From: Bacteroidaceae bacterium
Lineage (GTDB): Bacteria; Bacteroidota; Bacteroidia; Bacteroidales; Bacteroidaceae
Reading direction: 5' to 3'
Length of the DNA stretch: 64,000 bases
Assembly (NCBI GenBank): GCA_017522915.1
Contig: JAFWXX010000035.1
Location: 1 to 64,000 of the forward strand
The translations under genes were made by a program, and so were the position numbers. The notes beneath the pieces are model-generated. The model saw only the letters and a list, made by a program, of their open reading frames with translations. It was not told where the DNA came from and made no database searches. This document shows positions 53,469 through 63,347 of the stretch, piece by piece. Within the stretch, counting starts at the first letter, position 1, and every line of letters begins with the position of its first letter.

Positions 53469-54116
53469 ATGCCTATTATCCATATTGAAACTGACAATGC
53501 AATAGATGCCGATATATATTTCTGGAAGATTGAGGAGAGCTGCGAAGAGCTGGCAAGGCTATTCGACAAAGGCGGCATCATGCTTGCCGATGCAGCTAAG
53601 CGTTTCAAGTCGGTAAAGAGACAACAGGAGTGGCTTGCCACGCGGGCTCTGCTGATGCATACACCTTACAAGGAACTGCAGATTCTCTACCATAGCAACG
53701 GGAAGCCCTATCTCTCGGACAAGAGCATGCACATAAGCATTAGCCATACACAGAGCCATGTGGCAATTGCAATATCCGGAGAACCCATAGGCATCGACAT
53801 TGAGACAAAGAGCCGCAACGCTCATTCTGCAGCAAAAGCGTATCTCCAGCCACAAGAGATTGAAACGGTGAACTCAAGCAAAGAACCGCATAAAGAGGCT
53901 CTTCGCCTATGGACGGCAAAGGAGGCCGCCTTCAAGCTTAATCCGGCATACTCTACAGTCATAAAGGATATTGCAACGAAGCGGATTGCTGAAAACGGCT
54001 CGTCAACTGTTTACCGTATTGCATACAAGAACGGGACAACCGCCCGGTGCCATACAAGCGAGCATGATAGTTTCATCTTGTCGTCATGCACGTTCAAGGA
54101 ATTGCCAAATCCATAA
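53469..54116 (+). CDS. 4'-phosphopantetheinyl transferase
   Basis: A 215-residue Sfp/AcpT-type enzyme that activates acyl or peptidyl carrier proteins with coenzyme A's phosphopantetheine arm. Motifs: ISHTQSHVAIAI near 99, GIDIETKSR near 114 (Mg-binding Asp/Glu) and LWTAKEAAFKL near 150 (KEA motif). I start it at 53469 because the promoter overlaps the longer frame. It has no carrier-protein partner nearby. Length fits the Sfp-like group (about 220) rather than AcpS (about 125). Confidence 0.9.
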   Translation: MPIIHIETDNAIDADIYFWKIEESCEELARLFDKGGIMLADAAKRFKSVKRQQEWLATRALLMHTPYKELQILYHSNGKPYLSDKSMHISISHTQSHVAIAISGEPIGIDIETKSRNAHSAAKAYLQPQEIETVNSSKEPHKEALRLWTAKEAAFKLNPAYSTVIKDIATKRIAENGSSTVYRIAYKNGTTARCHTSEHDSFILSSCTFKELPNP

Positions 54117-54131
54117 AAAAAACACATTTTT

Positions 54132-54158
54132 TGTAACATTTATGTTTTTTTGAACGTC
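54132..54158 (+). promoter_or_regulatory. Possible ECF-sigma promoter before the first macroglobulin-like gene
   Basis: TGTAAC (54132-54137), a 17-nt spacer and CGTC (54155-54158) match the AAC/CGTC pattern common to ECF sigma factors. A TAAGTTTG at 54185-54192 could serve as an alternative -7 element, but it lies only about 14 nt from the ATG and lacks a -33 partner. Confidence 0.4.
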
Positions 54159-54205
54159 ATTAATAATATAGAAGGGAAGTGATATAAGTTTGAAATAGGG
54201 GGGAA

Positions 54206-57200
54206 ATGTACAGATATATATGCATACTGGCTTTCTTGCTCTCGTGCATAGGGATTGCGGCACAGACAGCAACCGACAGCGCAGCACTGCGTGCGCTGCA
54301 GGTAGGGCGCATATTGCCTCAGGAAAGGGTATATCTCCATTTCGACAACACATCGTACTATCTTGGCGAGACAATCTGGTTCAAGGCCTTTGTGACATGC
54401 GACAACGACGACCGGCCTACTGCACTCAGCCGTATTCTCTATGTAGAGCTCGTAGCTCCGGAGGGTTATATCATAAAAACGGAGAAGTATAGAATCGGCG
54501 ATGACGGCACATGCAGCGGCGAGATATACATGGACCCGCTATACCTTTCGGGATATTATGAGATACGTGCCTATACACGTTACATGCTTAATTGGGGAGA
54601 GGAAGTCTTCTTCAGCCGCGTGTTCCCGGTCTTCGACAAGGTAAACGAAGGCGACTGGGGATTCCGCAACATGCTCGACCGCGGCACTACATTCTTTGCA
54701 AACAAGAACATGACTGAAGAAAAAAAGCCTGAGCTGCGTTTCTACCCCGAAAGCGGACACCTCATATACGGGATTGAGAGCCGGGTGGCATACGAGCTTA
54801 CCGGTTACGGCGGCAAGGAGGGGAAAGAAGAGGTAACGATACTGGCCGACGGAAAGCCGTTGCTCACGACTGCACCTGAGCACATGGGCAAAGGGTCGTT
54901 CATGATAAAGCCTGTCGAAGGCACCGATTACACCGCAAAGGTGAGCATTGCCGATAAAAAAGGCAAAAGCAAGACATTCCGCTTCGACCTCCCGGAGATA
55001 GAGGAAACGGGAGCTGTCATCGCCGTAAGGGAACTTTACGACAGCATCTGCTTCTCAATAAGCAACCGTTTATCCGATGAGAGCGAATTTGCGTTCGCCA
55101 TACTGCACCGCAGCAATCTGGGATTCTACAAGAGACTGGAGCGCGATTGCAATGCAATAAGCGTTGCAAAGGATGAAATGCCCGAAGGCGTGTGCCGTGC
55201 AATCATATTCAGCGGAGACACTCCGCTTGCAGAGAGGCTCTTCTTCGTGCGCCATGACAGCATACTCAAGAACGACCGCCAGACAGCAAAACTGAAAGTG
55301 ACCGGGAACGGCTACATGCTGCACAACCTTAACCCGAAACCGCATGAGAAGATTGCAATAACGGTAGAGCGTGAGGACGGGAAACCTATCGGGCAGGATG
55401 CATGCTTTGCAGTTTCCGTTACCGACCAGGGAGGCCGGATGACGACTTCATGGGGATACAACCTCTACACATACATGCTGCTTGGGTCGGAACTGAAAGG
55501 ATACATACCCGATGCACAGCAATACTTCGACCCGGATAATCCGATGCGTGCGAAACACCTCGACCTCATTATGCTCACACATGGCTGGACTGCATACGAC
55601 TGGAGCAAGCTTACAGCCCGGTCGCTGAAGGATGTCGTGCCGGCCGAAAAGAAGATAACTCTCAGAGGGGAGTTCGTATTGCGGGTGAGGAATGCGACAC
55701 CAGGGTGGTTGGGAACATACCGTATCACCTCGCAGCCATACAACCTGATACGTTTCGACTTTGCAGGAGATGGAAAGAAGATAACAGCAGAGACTTTCCG
55801 TACCGACAGTGCAGGCAGGTTCAGCATAACCGTTGACGACTTCTACGGCAAATATACCGCCGCACTCTCACCGAACACTCTCTTCAAGCATAGTGCAAGG
55901 ATAAACTACGGATTCTATCTCGACAGATATTTCTCCCCTCCTATAATGCCGCTCAGGTACTGGCAACGCAACATGGGGAGCAGTCTTGAACTTAAGGCAG
56001 ATACTACAGAACTGCTCAAGAAGATAAACACATACGAGTACCTGCTGTCCGATGTAAGCATTACTGCCAACAAGGAGACCAGCCGGTACTCTGTTCCGCC
56101 TATAAGCGAGCTGCGTCTCGATTATCTTGAAGAGTGGGAATATGCCATGGACATTACATACAGGCATGGACTGTATGACTATACCCAATTCGATAAATTG
56201 AAGAAAGAATACGAAGAAAATGGGCCGGAATACGATAAAAAGACCGAAATCGAAGAGGGCATTCTTGAAGAGCCGGAAGAGAGACTGTTCCTTGCCGAAG
56301 AGATTAGAGACCGGTACGAACTGAGCATTGGACTCATAGACGAACAGAGAAACAGAGTTGTTGGGTATGCCGGTGTGTTGTCGGTGCAGAATGTACTGAG
56401 AAGCATATACATGCGCTATAATCTTGGATGGCAGAACTGGGTATATCCGGCAGTGGTAAAGGGTGAATACAACAAGGACAGCATACCGGAGATAGACGAG
56501 AAATACCTCCATGGAATAAATCCGGAAGCAATGACCAACTTCAAGGAAGTAATCCTCACAAGCGACAAAAAGAAGAGAGAATCGATAGAAGGAAGCTGGG
56601 GCATTTGGGAACGCAGGGGAAATGTCCTGCAGTTCAAGTACCCTTACGGTTACCTGTACGAAGGTTTTCTCTCCCAGCTCAGCATAAGATATGCTTTAGA
56701 CAGCGAAAAACGCAACCTGAAACCCGACGCTGTAAGGGAGATGATAAGGTTAGCCACTTTTATGAAGCCTAAAGACATGAGTCACCCCAACAATGTAGCA
56801 TACCTTATACCCGAAAAACATGACAGCGGATACCCGATAAAGAACGACCTAAGCGTATCGAGCAGCACACGCCGCTACACCTCCGTCCAGGGATACAGCA
56901 GGGCAAAGCAGTTCTACTCACCCGACTACAGCACTATGAAGCCCGACGGCAAGGACTTCAGACGCACTATTATGTGGAACCCGGATATCAAGGCCGAGAA
57001 CGGCAAGCTGAATCTGGAGTTCTACAACAGCACCCTATGCAATGCCATAGCTGTCGATGTTATGGGTTACGACGGATACACCGTGTTCGGCAACAGCGAG
57101 GGAATGACAACACGCGAGAGAAAAGAGAAGAACAGCAGAGTACCACGCAGATACGAGAACGACTTTACAATAAAGGATGTCAAGGATTCCCTGTTCTGGG

Positions 57201-57973
57201 CACAATGCGACCAGGAATTCTCAAGAGCGGAGACATACTATATGAGAAAGAACTACAAGAGAGCACTTTCATCGTATATCGAACTGTCGCAGTACCAGTA
57301 CCCGGCAGCATTCTACCGGATAGGTGAGTTCTACTATAAAGGAATTTCGCTCAAGAAAAGATACGATTTGGCAGCAAAATTCTACGAAAGAGGCGCAGAA
57401 CTGGGCATGCCGGAATGTTATTACGAACTGTCCCGGATGCACCGCGACGGATTGCACTATGAGCAGAGCAGAGAAAAGGAGATTGAAATGCTGGAGATTG
57501 CAGCCGATCTGTCGGAGACAAGGGCACAACACCTGTTAGCAACATATCTCCTCGAAGGAAACATAATAGAGAAAGACACAGCCCGCGCGACAGAACTCTT
57601 CTACAAGGCATCGCTCAACGGCAACCCCGATGCAATGTACATGTATGCAGAACAGATGTTACGCAGCGGGATTGAAAACGACTCCATACTGGGCTCTCCT
57701 CTCGAATGTATAAGGGAGGCTATTAAAAAGGGCTCAAACAAGGCATCTCTATGGCTAATGAGACATGAGATTGATAACGGCAACCACAAGAAGGCCTACA
57801 AACTGGCAAAAGAATTGTACATTAAAGGAGATATTGAGGGCACACGCTCTCTGGCCGAATTCTACATGCTTGGAATTGGAGTAAGAAAAGACCGCAAGAC
57901 AGCAAAGGACCTTTACACAGAGGCGGCAAAAAAAGGAGACGAAGAGTCAAGAAGAATACTCAAGGAGTGGTAA
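54206..57973 (+). CDS. Macroglobulin-like envelope protein with C-terminal Sel1 repeats
   Basis: A 1255-residue protein with a signal peptide (cleavage near IAAQ). Residues about 35-135 form an MG2-like macroglobulin domain (ERVYLHFDNTSYYLGETIWF, then AYTRYMLNWGEE). The segment DLIMLTHGWTAYDW near 455 is shared with Bacteroidetes macroglobulin/TonB-plug-like proteins. Residues about 600-930 are an extra, partly acidic segment absent from the next gene. The C-terminal 240 residues are Sel1-like (TPR) repeats such as AAKFYERGAELGMPECYYELS. The protein is probably periplasmic or on the outer membrane. Its fusion of a macroglobulin core to Sel1 repeats is uncommon. Its function is unknown. Confidence 0.8.
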   Translation: MYRYICILAFLLSCIGIAAQTATDSAALRALQVGRILPQERVYLHFDNTSYYLGETIWFKAFVTCDNDDRPTALSRILYVELVAPEGYIIKTEKYRIGDDGTCSGEIYMDPLYLSGYYEIRAYTRYMLNWGEEVFFSRVFPVFDKVNEGDWGFRNMLDRGTTFFANKNMTEEKKPELRFYPESGHLIYGIESRVAYELTGYGGKEGKEEVTILADGKPLLTTAPEHMGKGSFMIKPVEGTDYTAKVSIADKKGKSKTFRFDLPEIEETGAVIAVRELYDSICFSISNRLSDESEFAFAILHRSNLGFYKRLERDCNAISVAKDEMPEGVCRAIIFSGDTPLAERLFFVRHDSILKNDRQTAKLKVTGNGYMLHNLNPKPHEKIAITVEREDGKPIGQDACFAVSVTDQGGRMTTSWGYNLYTYMLLGSELKGYIPDAQQYFDPDNPMRAKHLDLIMLTHGWTAYDWSKLTARSLKDVVPAEKKITLRGEFVLRVRNATPGWLGTYRITSQPYNLIRFDFAGDGKKITAETFRTDSAGRFSITVDDFYGKYTAALSPNTLFKHSARINYGFYLDRYFSPPIMPLRYWQRNMGSSLELKADTTELLKKINTYEYLLSDVSITANKETSRYSVPPISELRLDYLEEWEYAMDITYRHGLYDYTQFDKLKKEYEENGPEYDKKTEIEEGILEEPEERLFLAEEIRDRYELSIGLIDEQRNRVVGYAGVLSVQNVLRSIYMRYNLGWQNWVYPAVVKGEYNKDSIPEIDEKYLHGINPEAMTNFKEVILTSDKKKRESIEGSWGIWERRGNVLQFKYPYGYLYEGFLSQLSIRYALDSEKRNLKPDAVREMIRLATFMKPKDMSHPNNVAYLIPEKHDSGYPIKNDLSVSSSTRRYTSVQGYSRAKQFYSPDYSTMKPDGKDFRRTIMWNPDIKAENGKLNLEFYNSTLCNAIAVDVMGYDGYTVFGNSEGMTTRERKEKNSRVPRRYENDFTIKDVKDSLFWAQCDQEFSRAETYYMRKNYKRALSSYIELSQYQYPAAFYRIGEFYYKGISLKKRYDLAAKFYERGAELGMPECYYELSRMHRDGLHYEQSREKEIEMLEIAADLSETRAQHLLATYLLEGNIIEKDTARATELFYKASLNGNPDAMYMYAEQMLRSGIENDSILGSPLECIREAIKKGSNKASLWLMRHEIDNGNHKKAYKLAKELYIKGDIEGTRSLAEFYMLGIGVRKDRKTAKDLYTEAAKKGDEESRRILKEW

Positions 57974-58086
57974 CCGCATATTTTAAAGGTTCCACGTACC
58001 AATACGTTACAGCACAAAGTGTCGGTTCATTTTCAACACAACAGAAGTTAATTGCTTATATATTACACTCCTGCAGAATCTTTTTA

Positions 58087-58094
58087 TATATTTG
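58087..58094 (+). promoter_or_regulatory. -7 element before the second macroglobulin-like gene
   Basis: A perfect TATATTTG, about 100 nt before the ATG at 58196. It lies inside an upstream extension of the reading frame, which argues against a start at 58052. Confidence 0.5.
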
Positions 58095-58195
58095 CAACAA
58101 ACGTTAATACAGCCTGCACTCGCATGCAAAATGCCAAAGCAGGCTTTGTCCGTTCCGTTCATCATTCGGCAATAATATACTCAACAAGAGACGGC

Positions 58196-61006
58196 ATGAA
58201 ACTGTCAAGATATATATGCATCGCATTGGCAATGTTTGCCAACACCTTTGCTGTAAAGGCACAGATTACACATGATACTATTGCCCAACATGTGCTGCAT
58301 GCCGGGCAGATACTGATTCAGGAAAGAGTGTATATGCACTTTGACAATACATCCTACTATTCGGGTGACACAATATGGTTCAAGGCGCATGTCACAAGAT
58401 ACAACAACGACAAGCCGACAACACTCAGCAGATTGCTCTATGTAGAACTGCTATCCCCAGAGGGAAAGGTACTATGCAGGCATAAGAAGAAAATTGAGAG
58501 CAACGGCACATGCCACGGCTATTTTGAACTTGATCCGCTGTATATGTCGGGCTATTTCGAAGTGAGGGCATATACCAGATACATGCTCAACTGGGGTGAC
58601 GAAAGCATTTTCAGCCGGGTATTCCCGGTATTCGACACACCCAATGACTGGAAAGCAGATGAAGCGGACCTTATGGAACGCAGCAGGCTGGCCACTCCCG
58701 ATACTGCCGGATGCAAGCTCAGTTTCTACCCCGAAGGCGGTCACCTGGTATATGGACTGGAGAGCAAGGTGGCATTTGAGTTGACCGACAGCAAAGGGGC
58801 ATGGCTTCAAGAGGAGATATCCCTTTACGAGAATGATACCCTGCTGCTATGGAGCAAACCCGTACATAACGGAAAAGGCATATTCATATTTACGCCTGCC
58901 GAAGGTTCAAGATATACAGCAAAAGTATTGCATGACAACAAGGAGTTTGAGTTCGGACTGCCCGAAATAGAGAAACATGGAACTGTAATCTCTGTTAATA
59001 ACGGCAAGAACATCACCTTTACTGTACTATCCAACGATACCGCAAAACAGCAGATAGGGCTTGCCGTAATGCACCGCAGCACCCTGGCACTGTACAGGAA
59101 ACTGAGACTTGAAGGCGACACCTTAACAATATCTCCCGATGAACTCCCCGAAGGTGTGAACAGAGCCATACTGTTCCGCGACAGCATACCGCTTGCCGAA
59201 AGAATGTTCTTCGTGCATCACCAGGTAGCGTTGTTCGGCGGAAGGCAGACCATAAAACTGAATGCCAACGCAAACAGAGAGAGCATCGAGACATTCAAGG
59301 CAGAACCGTACGAAAAGGTTACAGTGTTCGTATGGCGCGAGGATAACAAGCCTTTGAACGAAGATATGGAATTCTCGGTTTCGGTCACCGACGCCGAAAG
59401 GAAGAAAGATTCTTCATGGGGATACAACATGTATTCCTACATGCTGCTCGGCTCCGAACTTAAAGGCTACATCCCGAATGCCAGCCAATATTTCGACACC
59501 AACAACGCCAACCGTAAAAGAGACCTTGATCTTATAATGCTTACTCACGGCTGGACCGCATTTGAGTGGAAAAGACTGGCCGGAAATGACTTCGGAGGCC
59601 TGATAATGCCGGAAATAGGCATTGTCATAAACGGTGCAATGTACAGAAAGACAACAAATGCTGAAAACGGCACGATAACATACAATAATGTATCCAAGTT
59701 CCCGTCAACAATAGAACTGGCCGGAGGGAACAGGAAAACCAGATTTGTCACCGACAATAAAGGGTTTTTCGAACTGCAGCTTCGGGAGGATTTCTATGGC
59801 GAGCGCGAAGCAACAATAACTGCGGATACAAAACCTATACGCTTTAAGAATGCTGTATATGGCTATAGGGTCTTTGAGAAGCCGGGACCTTCGGCCCGTA
59901 CCTACAGCTATCATGAAATCTGCAGTTCTCAAGATTCCGCAATGACCGGCCCATCGTTCATGGGTGGAATACAGCCATTGGCATTGGAAAATGCGGAGAA
60001 GTATGACGAGACACAGGAAGACAACAGGAAACCTGCATTCACTACCGTAATAACAGGCTACATGGCCGGCAAGAAATTCTACTCGCCCGACTATAGCAAG
60101 ATTACGCCTGATGCAGATGATTTCAGAAGGACACTCTACTGGAACCCTGAGATAAAGCCGATAGAGAACGGTATGCTGAAAATTACTTTCTACAGCAACG
60201 CAAAGGGAGGAAAAATAGATGTTGATGTGCTTGGACATATCGGAAGCACCACATACAGCAATGCTCCTGAAATAACGACCAGATTCATCAGCGGCGTAAA
60301 ATATGACGAGTATATTGCCGAAGGATACAAGGACGGAGTGCTTGTATATAAGCCTACGCAGGATGAACAGGAACTCACATATTGCCGCAAGAAGAACCAC
60401 GAGGGAATGGTACATTACAACCAGGGCGAGTTCGATGTTGCAATAAGCTGCTTTACCGAACTGACAGCATACCACTACCCTCCGGCACTGACCAATATCG
60501 GAATATCATTCATGAATGGAGCCGGCATAAGCCGAAGTACCAGACGTGCAACGCTTTTCTTCAAGATGGCATCGGAAATGGGTGAGCCTACAGCGCAGAT
60601 GCATCTGGGTGCGATGTATGCAAAAGGGATATTCCTGCAGCAGAACGACTCTCTGGCACTCTACTGGTACAGAAAATCGGCCGATAAGGGAGTAGCAGAA
60701 TCCATGGTTGCGGCAGGCAGACTGCTCATGTACAGCGACAATATCGAAAAGGACATAGATGCAGCCGGAGAATACTTCCGCAATGCGGCAATCAAGGAGA
60801 ATGCCGAAGGGTTGTATCTCTATGGTGCATATCTGCGCAAGCACAAGAGACGTTTCAGAGATCCGATACTTGGAGTGGCCGACGACTGTATTGTAAAGGC
60901 TGCACAGCTAGGATACAACGAAGCGGAGTTCGAACTTGAGATCGACCATATTAAACGCAACAGAGTCAGAGGCGGAGTAATTATACAAACTCAGGAAGAG
61001 GATTAG
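58196..61006 (+). CDS. Macroglobulin-like/Sel1 fusion protein, paralogue of the preceding gene
   Basis: A 936-residue protein with a signal peptide starting MKLSRYICIALAMF (cleavage near VKAQ). It repeats the layout of the preceding gene: an MG2-like domain (ERVYMHFDNTSYYSGDTIWF), DLIMLTHGWTAFEW near 450, a YSPDYSKITPDADDFRRT segment near 630, and Sel1 repeats in the last 200 residues. It lacks about 300 residues of the middle region of its paralogue, so one has gained or the other lost a segment. I chose the start at 58196 for the signal peptide and promoter; upstream in-frame codons are not conserved signal sequence. Confidence 0.82.
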   Translation: MKLSRYICIALAMFANTFAVKAQITHDTIAQHVLHAGQILIQERVYMHFDNTSYYSGDTIWFKAHVTRYNNDKPTTLSRLLYVELLSPEGKVLCRHKKKIESNGTCHGYFELDPLYMSGYFEVRAYTRYMLNWGDESIFSRVFPVFDTPNDWKADEADLMERSRLATPDTAGCKLSFYPEGGHLVYGLESKVAFELTDSKGAWLQEEISLYENDTLLLWSKPVHNGKGIFIFTPAEGSRYTAKVLHDNKEFEFGLPEIEKHGTVISVNNGKNITFTVLSNDTAKQQIGLAVMHRSTLALYRKLRLEGDTLTISPDELPEGVNRAILFRDSIPLAERMFFVHHQVALFGGRQTIKLNANANRESIETFKAEPYEKVTVFVWREDNKPLNEDMEFSVSVTDAERKKDSSWGYNMYSYMLLGSELKGYIPNASQYFDTNNANRKRDLDLIMLTHGWTAFEWKRLAGNDFGGLIMPEIGIVINGAMYRKTTNAENGTITYNNVSKFPSTIELAGGNRKTRFVTDNKGFFELQLREDFYGEREATITADTKPIRFKNAVYGYRVFEKPGPSARTYSYHEICSSQDSAMTGPSFMGGIQPLALENAEKYDETQEDNRKPAFTTVITGYMAGKKFYSPDYSKITPDADDFRRTLYWNPEIKPIENGMLKITFYSNAKGGKIDVDVLGHIGSTTYSNAPEITTRFISGVKYDEYIAEGYKDGVLVYKPTQDEQELTYCRKKNHEGMVHYNQGEFDVAISCFTELTAYHYPPALTNIGISFMNGAGISRSTRRATLFFKMASEMGEPTAQMHLGAMYAKGIFLQQNDSLALYWYRKSADKGVAESMVAAGRLLMYSDNIEKDIDAAGEYFRNAAIKENAEGLYLYGAYLRKHKRRFRDPILGVADDCIVKAAQLGYNEAEFELEIDHIKRNRVRGGVIIQTQEED

Positions 61007-61084
61007 CATCATACCGTCACAGCCCGTAGAGATGCCGTTTTCACATAGTTTAAGTTTTTCCGTATTCTGTTTTGCTGTCAAGAT

Positions 61085-61115
61085 GTTGGCAAATGCCATT
61101 TTATTGCTAATTTAG
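61085..61115 (+). promoter_or_regulatory. Possible promoter of rnr
   Basis: GTTG (61085-61088), a 19-nt spacer and TAATTTAG (61108-61115); each element has one mismatch to the consensus. Confidence 0.4.
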
Positions 61116-61137
61116 CAGAAATTAAAACAGGTGAGCT

Positions 61138-63285
61138 ATGGCAAAGAAAGGCGGAAAGGCGAAAGGCCGCATGAACAAGAACATGCTGGTTGAGATGTTG
61201 GTAGAGATGTTCAACCGCAATGAGGGCAGGACTATGAGCCCAAAGGAGATTTTCAAGGAGTTGAATCTTACTTCTACTTCGGCAAGGACATTATGCGTGC
61301 ATATACTCGACGAGATGGTATTCGACGGATACCTGATGGAGCCGGAATTCCGCAAATATGTGCTTGCAAACAACGTGTCGATGCTATACGGCACATTCTC
61401 GCGCAACAGGGACGGCTACAACGAGTTCTACCCTGAGGACGGCAGCGAGCCGGTACTTATCAGCGAACGCAATTCGGCACATGCGCTCACCGACGATATG
61501 GTACGCGTGGCACTGTTCGCAAAGCGCAGAGGGCGCGGGCGTGAAGGCGAAGTCGTAGAGATTGTCAAGCGGGTGCACGACACATTCGTTGGCGAACTGC
61601 ATGTAGAGAAACATTATGCTTTCCTCATTACCGAGAGCCGTATAATGCCTAACGACATATTCATCCCTAAGGATATGCTCAAAGGTGGAAAGAACGGCGA
61701 CAAGGCGGTGGTTAAGCTTCTCGAATGGCCGCTTGACAGCAAAAACCCTGTAGGAAAGGTCATCGACGTGCTTGGAAAGAGCGGCGACAACGACACCGAG
61801 ATGAATGCCATTCTTGCCGAATTCGGATTGCCGTACAAGTACCCCGAAGCCGTAGAGATTGCAGCATCGAAACTGCCATCGGACATAACTCCCGAAGAGA
61901 TTGCTTCGCGCGAGGATTTCCGTAACGTGACAACATTCACCATTGACCCTGCCGATGCAAAGGACTTCGACGATGCTCTGTCGATACGCAACGCCGGCAA
62001 CAACTGCTGGGAGATTGGTGTACACATTGCTGACGTGTCACACTACGTGACCGAAGGCAGCATTATTGACAAGGAGGCATTCAAGCGTGCCACTTCGATA
62101 TACCTTGTTGACCGCACCATACCGATGCTTCCGGAGCACCTGTGCAACTTCCTCTGCTCACTGCGCCCGAATGAGGAGAAGCTCACATACTCGGTAATTT
62201 TCACTATGAACGAGAAGGCCGAAGTAAAGAAGTTCCGCATAACACGCTCGGTAATAAACAGCGACAGGAGATTCAGCTACGAAGAGGTACAGGAGATTAT
62301 AGAGAAAGGAGAGGGTGAATACTTCGAGGAGATAAGCACCTTGAACATGCTGGCGCAGAAGATGCGAATCAAGAGGTTCCAGGGTGGAGCCATAGACTTC
62401 CAGCAGCCCGAAGTGCATTTTCGTCTCGACGACAAGGGCAAGCCGCTGTCGGTCTATTTCAGCGAGACAAACGAATCGCACCAGCTTATAGAGGAGTTCA
62501 TGCTTCTTGCCAACCGCACTGTAGCGGAGAAAATCGGGCGCAAGGCACCCGGTGGCCCGAACCCGAAGACCTTCGTATATCGAATACACGACGAGCCTAA
62601 CATGGAGAAGATATCGATGCTTGCCAAGTTTGTCAGCAAGCTCGGCTACAAGATGCGCAGCGCATCGGGGCGCACGACATCGGCAAGCGCGCTTAACGGG
62701 CTGCTCAAGGATGTGCATGGTACAAAGGAGCAGAATGTAATAGAACAGATTTCGCTCAGGGCAATGCAGAAGGCACGCTACTCTACCGGAAACATCGGTC
62801 ACTACGGACTGGCTTTCCGTTTCTACACCCACTTCACATCACCTATACGCCGTTATCCCGACCTTCTTGTGCACCGCCTGCTCAACCGCTATCTTACACA
62901 GGAGGCCCGTTCTGTAAGCCAACAGAAATACGAGGATTTCTGCGACCACTGCTCGGCTCAGGAACAGGTTGCGGCAAATGCCGAACGCGCCAGCATAAAA
63001 TACAAGCAGGTGGAGTTCATGAGCGAACATATCGGAGAGGAGTACGATGCTGTAATAAGCGGCGTTACCGAATGGGGATTCTATGCCGAAATAAACGAGA
63101 ACAAATGCGAGGGAATGGTACCTATCCGGACTCTGCAGGACGACTACTACGAATTTGACGATGCAAACTATTGCCTTATAGGACGACGCACAAAGCGCAA
63201 GTTCACGATAGGCGACCCGGTACGCATAAAGATTGTACGCGCCAATCTCGACCGCAAACAGCTCGATTTCGAACTGATGGAATAA
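61138..63285 (+). CDS. rnr: Ribonuclease R
   Basis: A 715-residue 3'-5' exoribonuclease that degrades structured RNA. An N-terminal helix-turn-helix-like region (about 12-75) is followed by cold-shock domains, the RNB catalytic domain with IDPADAKDFDDALS near 267-280 (metal-binding aspartates), HIADVSHYV and the SPIRRYPDLLVHRLL segment, and a C-terminal S1 domain (GVTEWGFYAEI). Length fits Bacteroidetes RNase R. Strongly basic N-terminus (MAKKGGKAKGR). Confidence 0.95.
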   Translation: MAKKGGKAKGRMNKNMLVEMLVEMFNRNEGRTMSPKEIFKELNLTSTSARTLCVHILDEMVFDGYLMEPEFRKYVLANNVSMLYGTFSRNRDGYNEFYPEDGSEPVLISERNSAHALTDDMVRVALFAKRRGRGREGEVVEIVKRVHDTFVGELHVEKHYAFLITESRIMPNDIFIPKDMLKGGKNGDKAVVKLLEWPLDSKNPVGKVIDVLGKSGDNDTEMNAILAEFGLPYKYPEAVEIAASKLPSDITPEEIASREDFRNVTTFTIDPADAKDFDDALSIRNAGNNCWEIGVHIADVSHYVTEGSIIDKEAFKRATSIYLVDRTIPMLPEHLCNFLCSLRPNEEKLTYSVIFTMNEKAEVKKFRITRSVINSDRRFSYEEVQEIIEKGEGEYFEEISTLNMLAQKMRIKRFQGGAIDFQQPEVHFRLDDKGKPLSVYFSETNESHQLIEEFMLLANRTVAEKIGRKAPGGPNPKTFVYRIHDEPNMEKISMLAKFVSKLGYKMRSASGRTTSASALNGLLKDVHGTKEQNVIEQISLRAMQKARYSTGNIGHYGLAFRFYTHFTSPIRRYPDLLVHRLLNRYLTQEARSVSQQKYEDFCDHCSAQEQVAANAERASIKYKQVEFMSEHIGEEYDAVISGVTEWGFYAEINENKCEGMVPIRTLQDDYYEFDDANYCLIGRRTKRKFTIGDPVRIKIVRANLDRKQLDFELME

Positions 63286-63300
63286 AAGCCCTGTTTCAGT

Positions 63301-63317
63301 TGCAATTCAGAATTGCA
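63301..63317 (+). promoter_or_regulatory. Inverted repeat between -33 and -7 of the response-regulator promoter
   Basis: TGCAATT CAG AATTGCA, a perfect 7-bp inverted repeat with a 3-nt centre, immediately upstream of the TATATTTG element. It could be an operator, perhaps for autoregulation, or simply a small hairpin after rnr. Confidence 0.35.
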
Positions 63318-63320
63318 TTG

Positions 63321-63328
63321 TATATTTG
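63321..63328 (+). promoter_or_regulatory. -7 element for the response-regulator gene
   Basis: A perfect TATATTTG, 19 nt before the ATG at 63348, giving a leader of about 16 nt. Confidence 0.5.
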
Positions 63329-63347
63329 CGTGTAAATATATATTACT

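Noticed and set aside
58052-58195. N-terminal extension of the second macroglobulin-like protein
   Set aside because: It covers the promoter and places a signal peptide internally; the start at 58196 is preferred.
59705-60475. Minus-strand open frame of 256 codons
   Set aside because: Antisense to the macroglobulin-like gene, with no recognisable domain.
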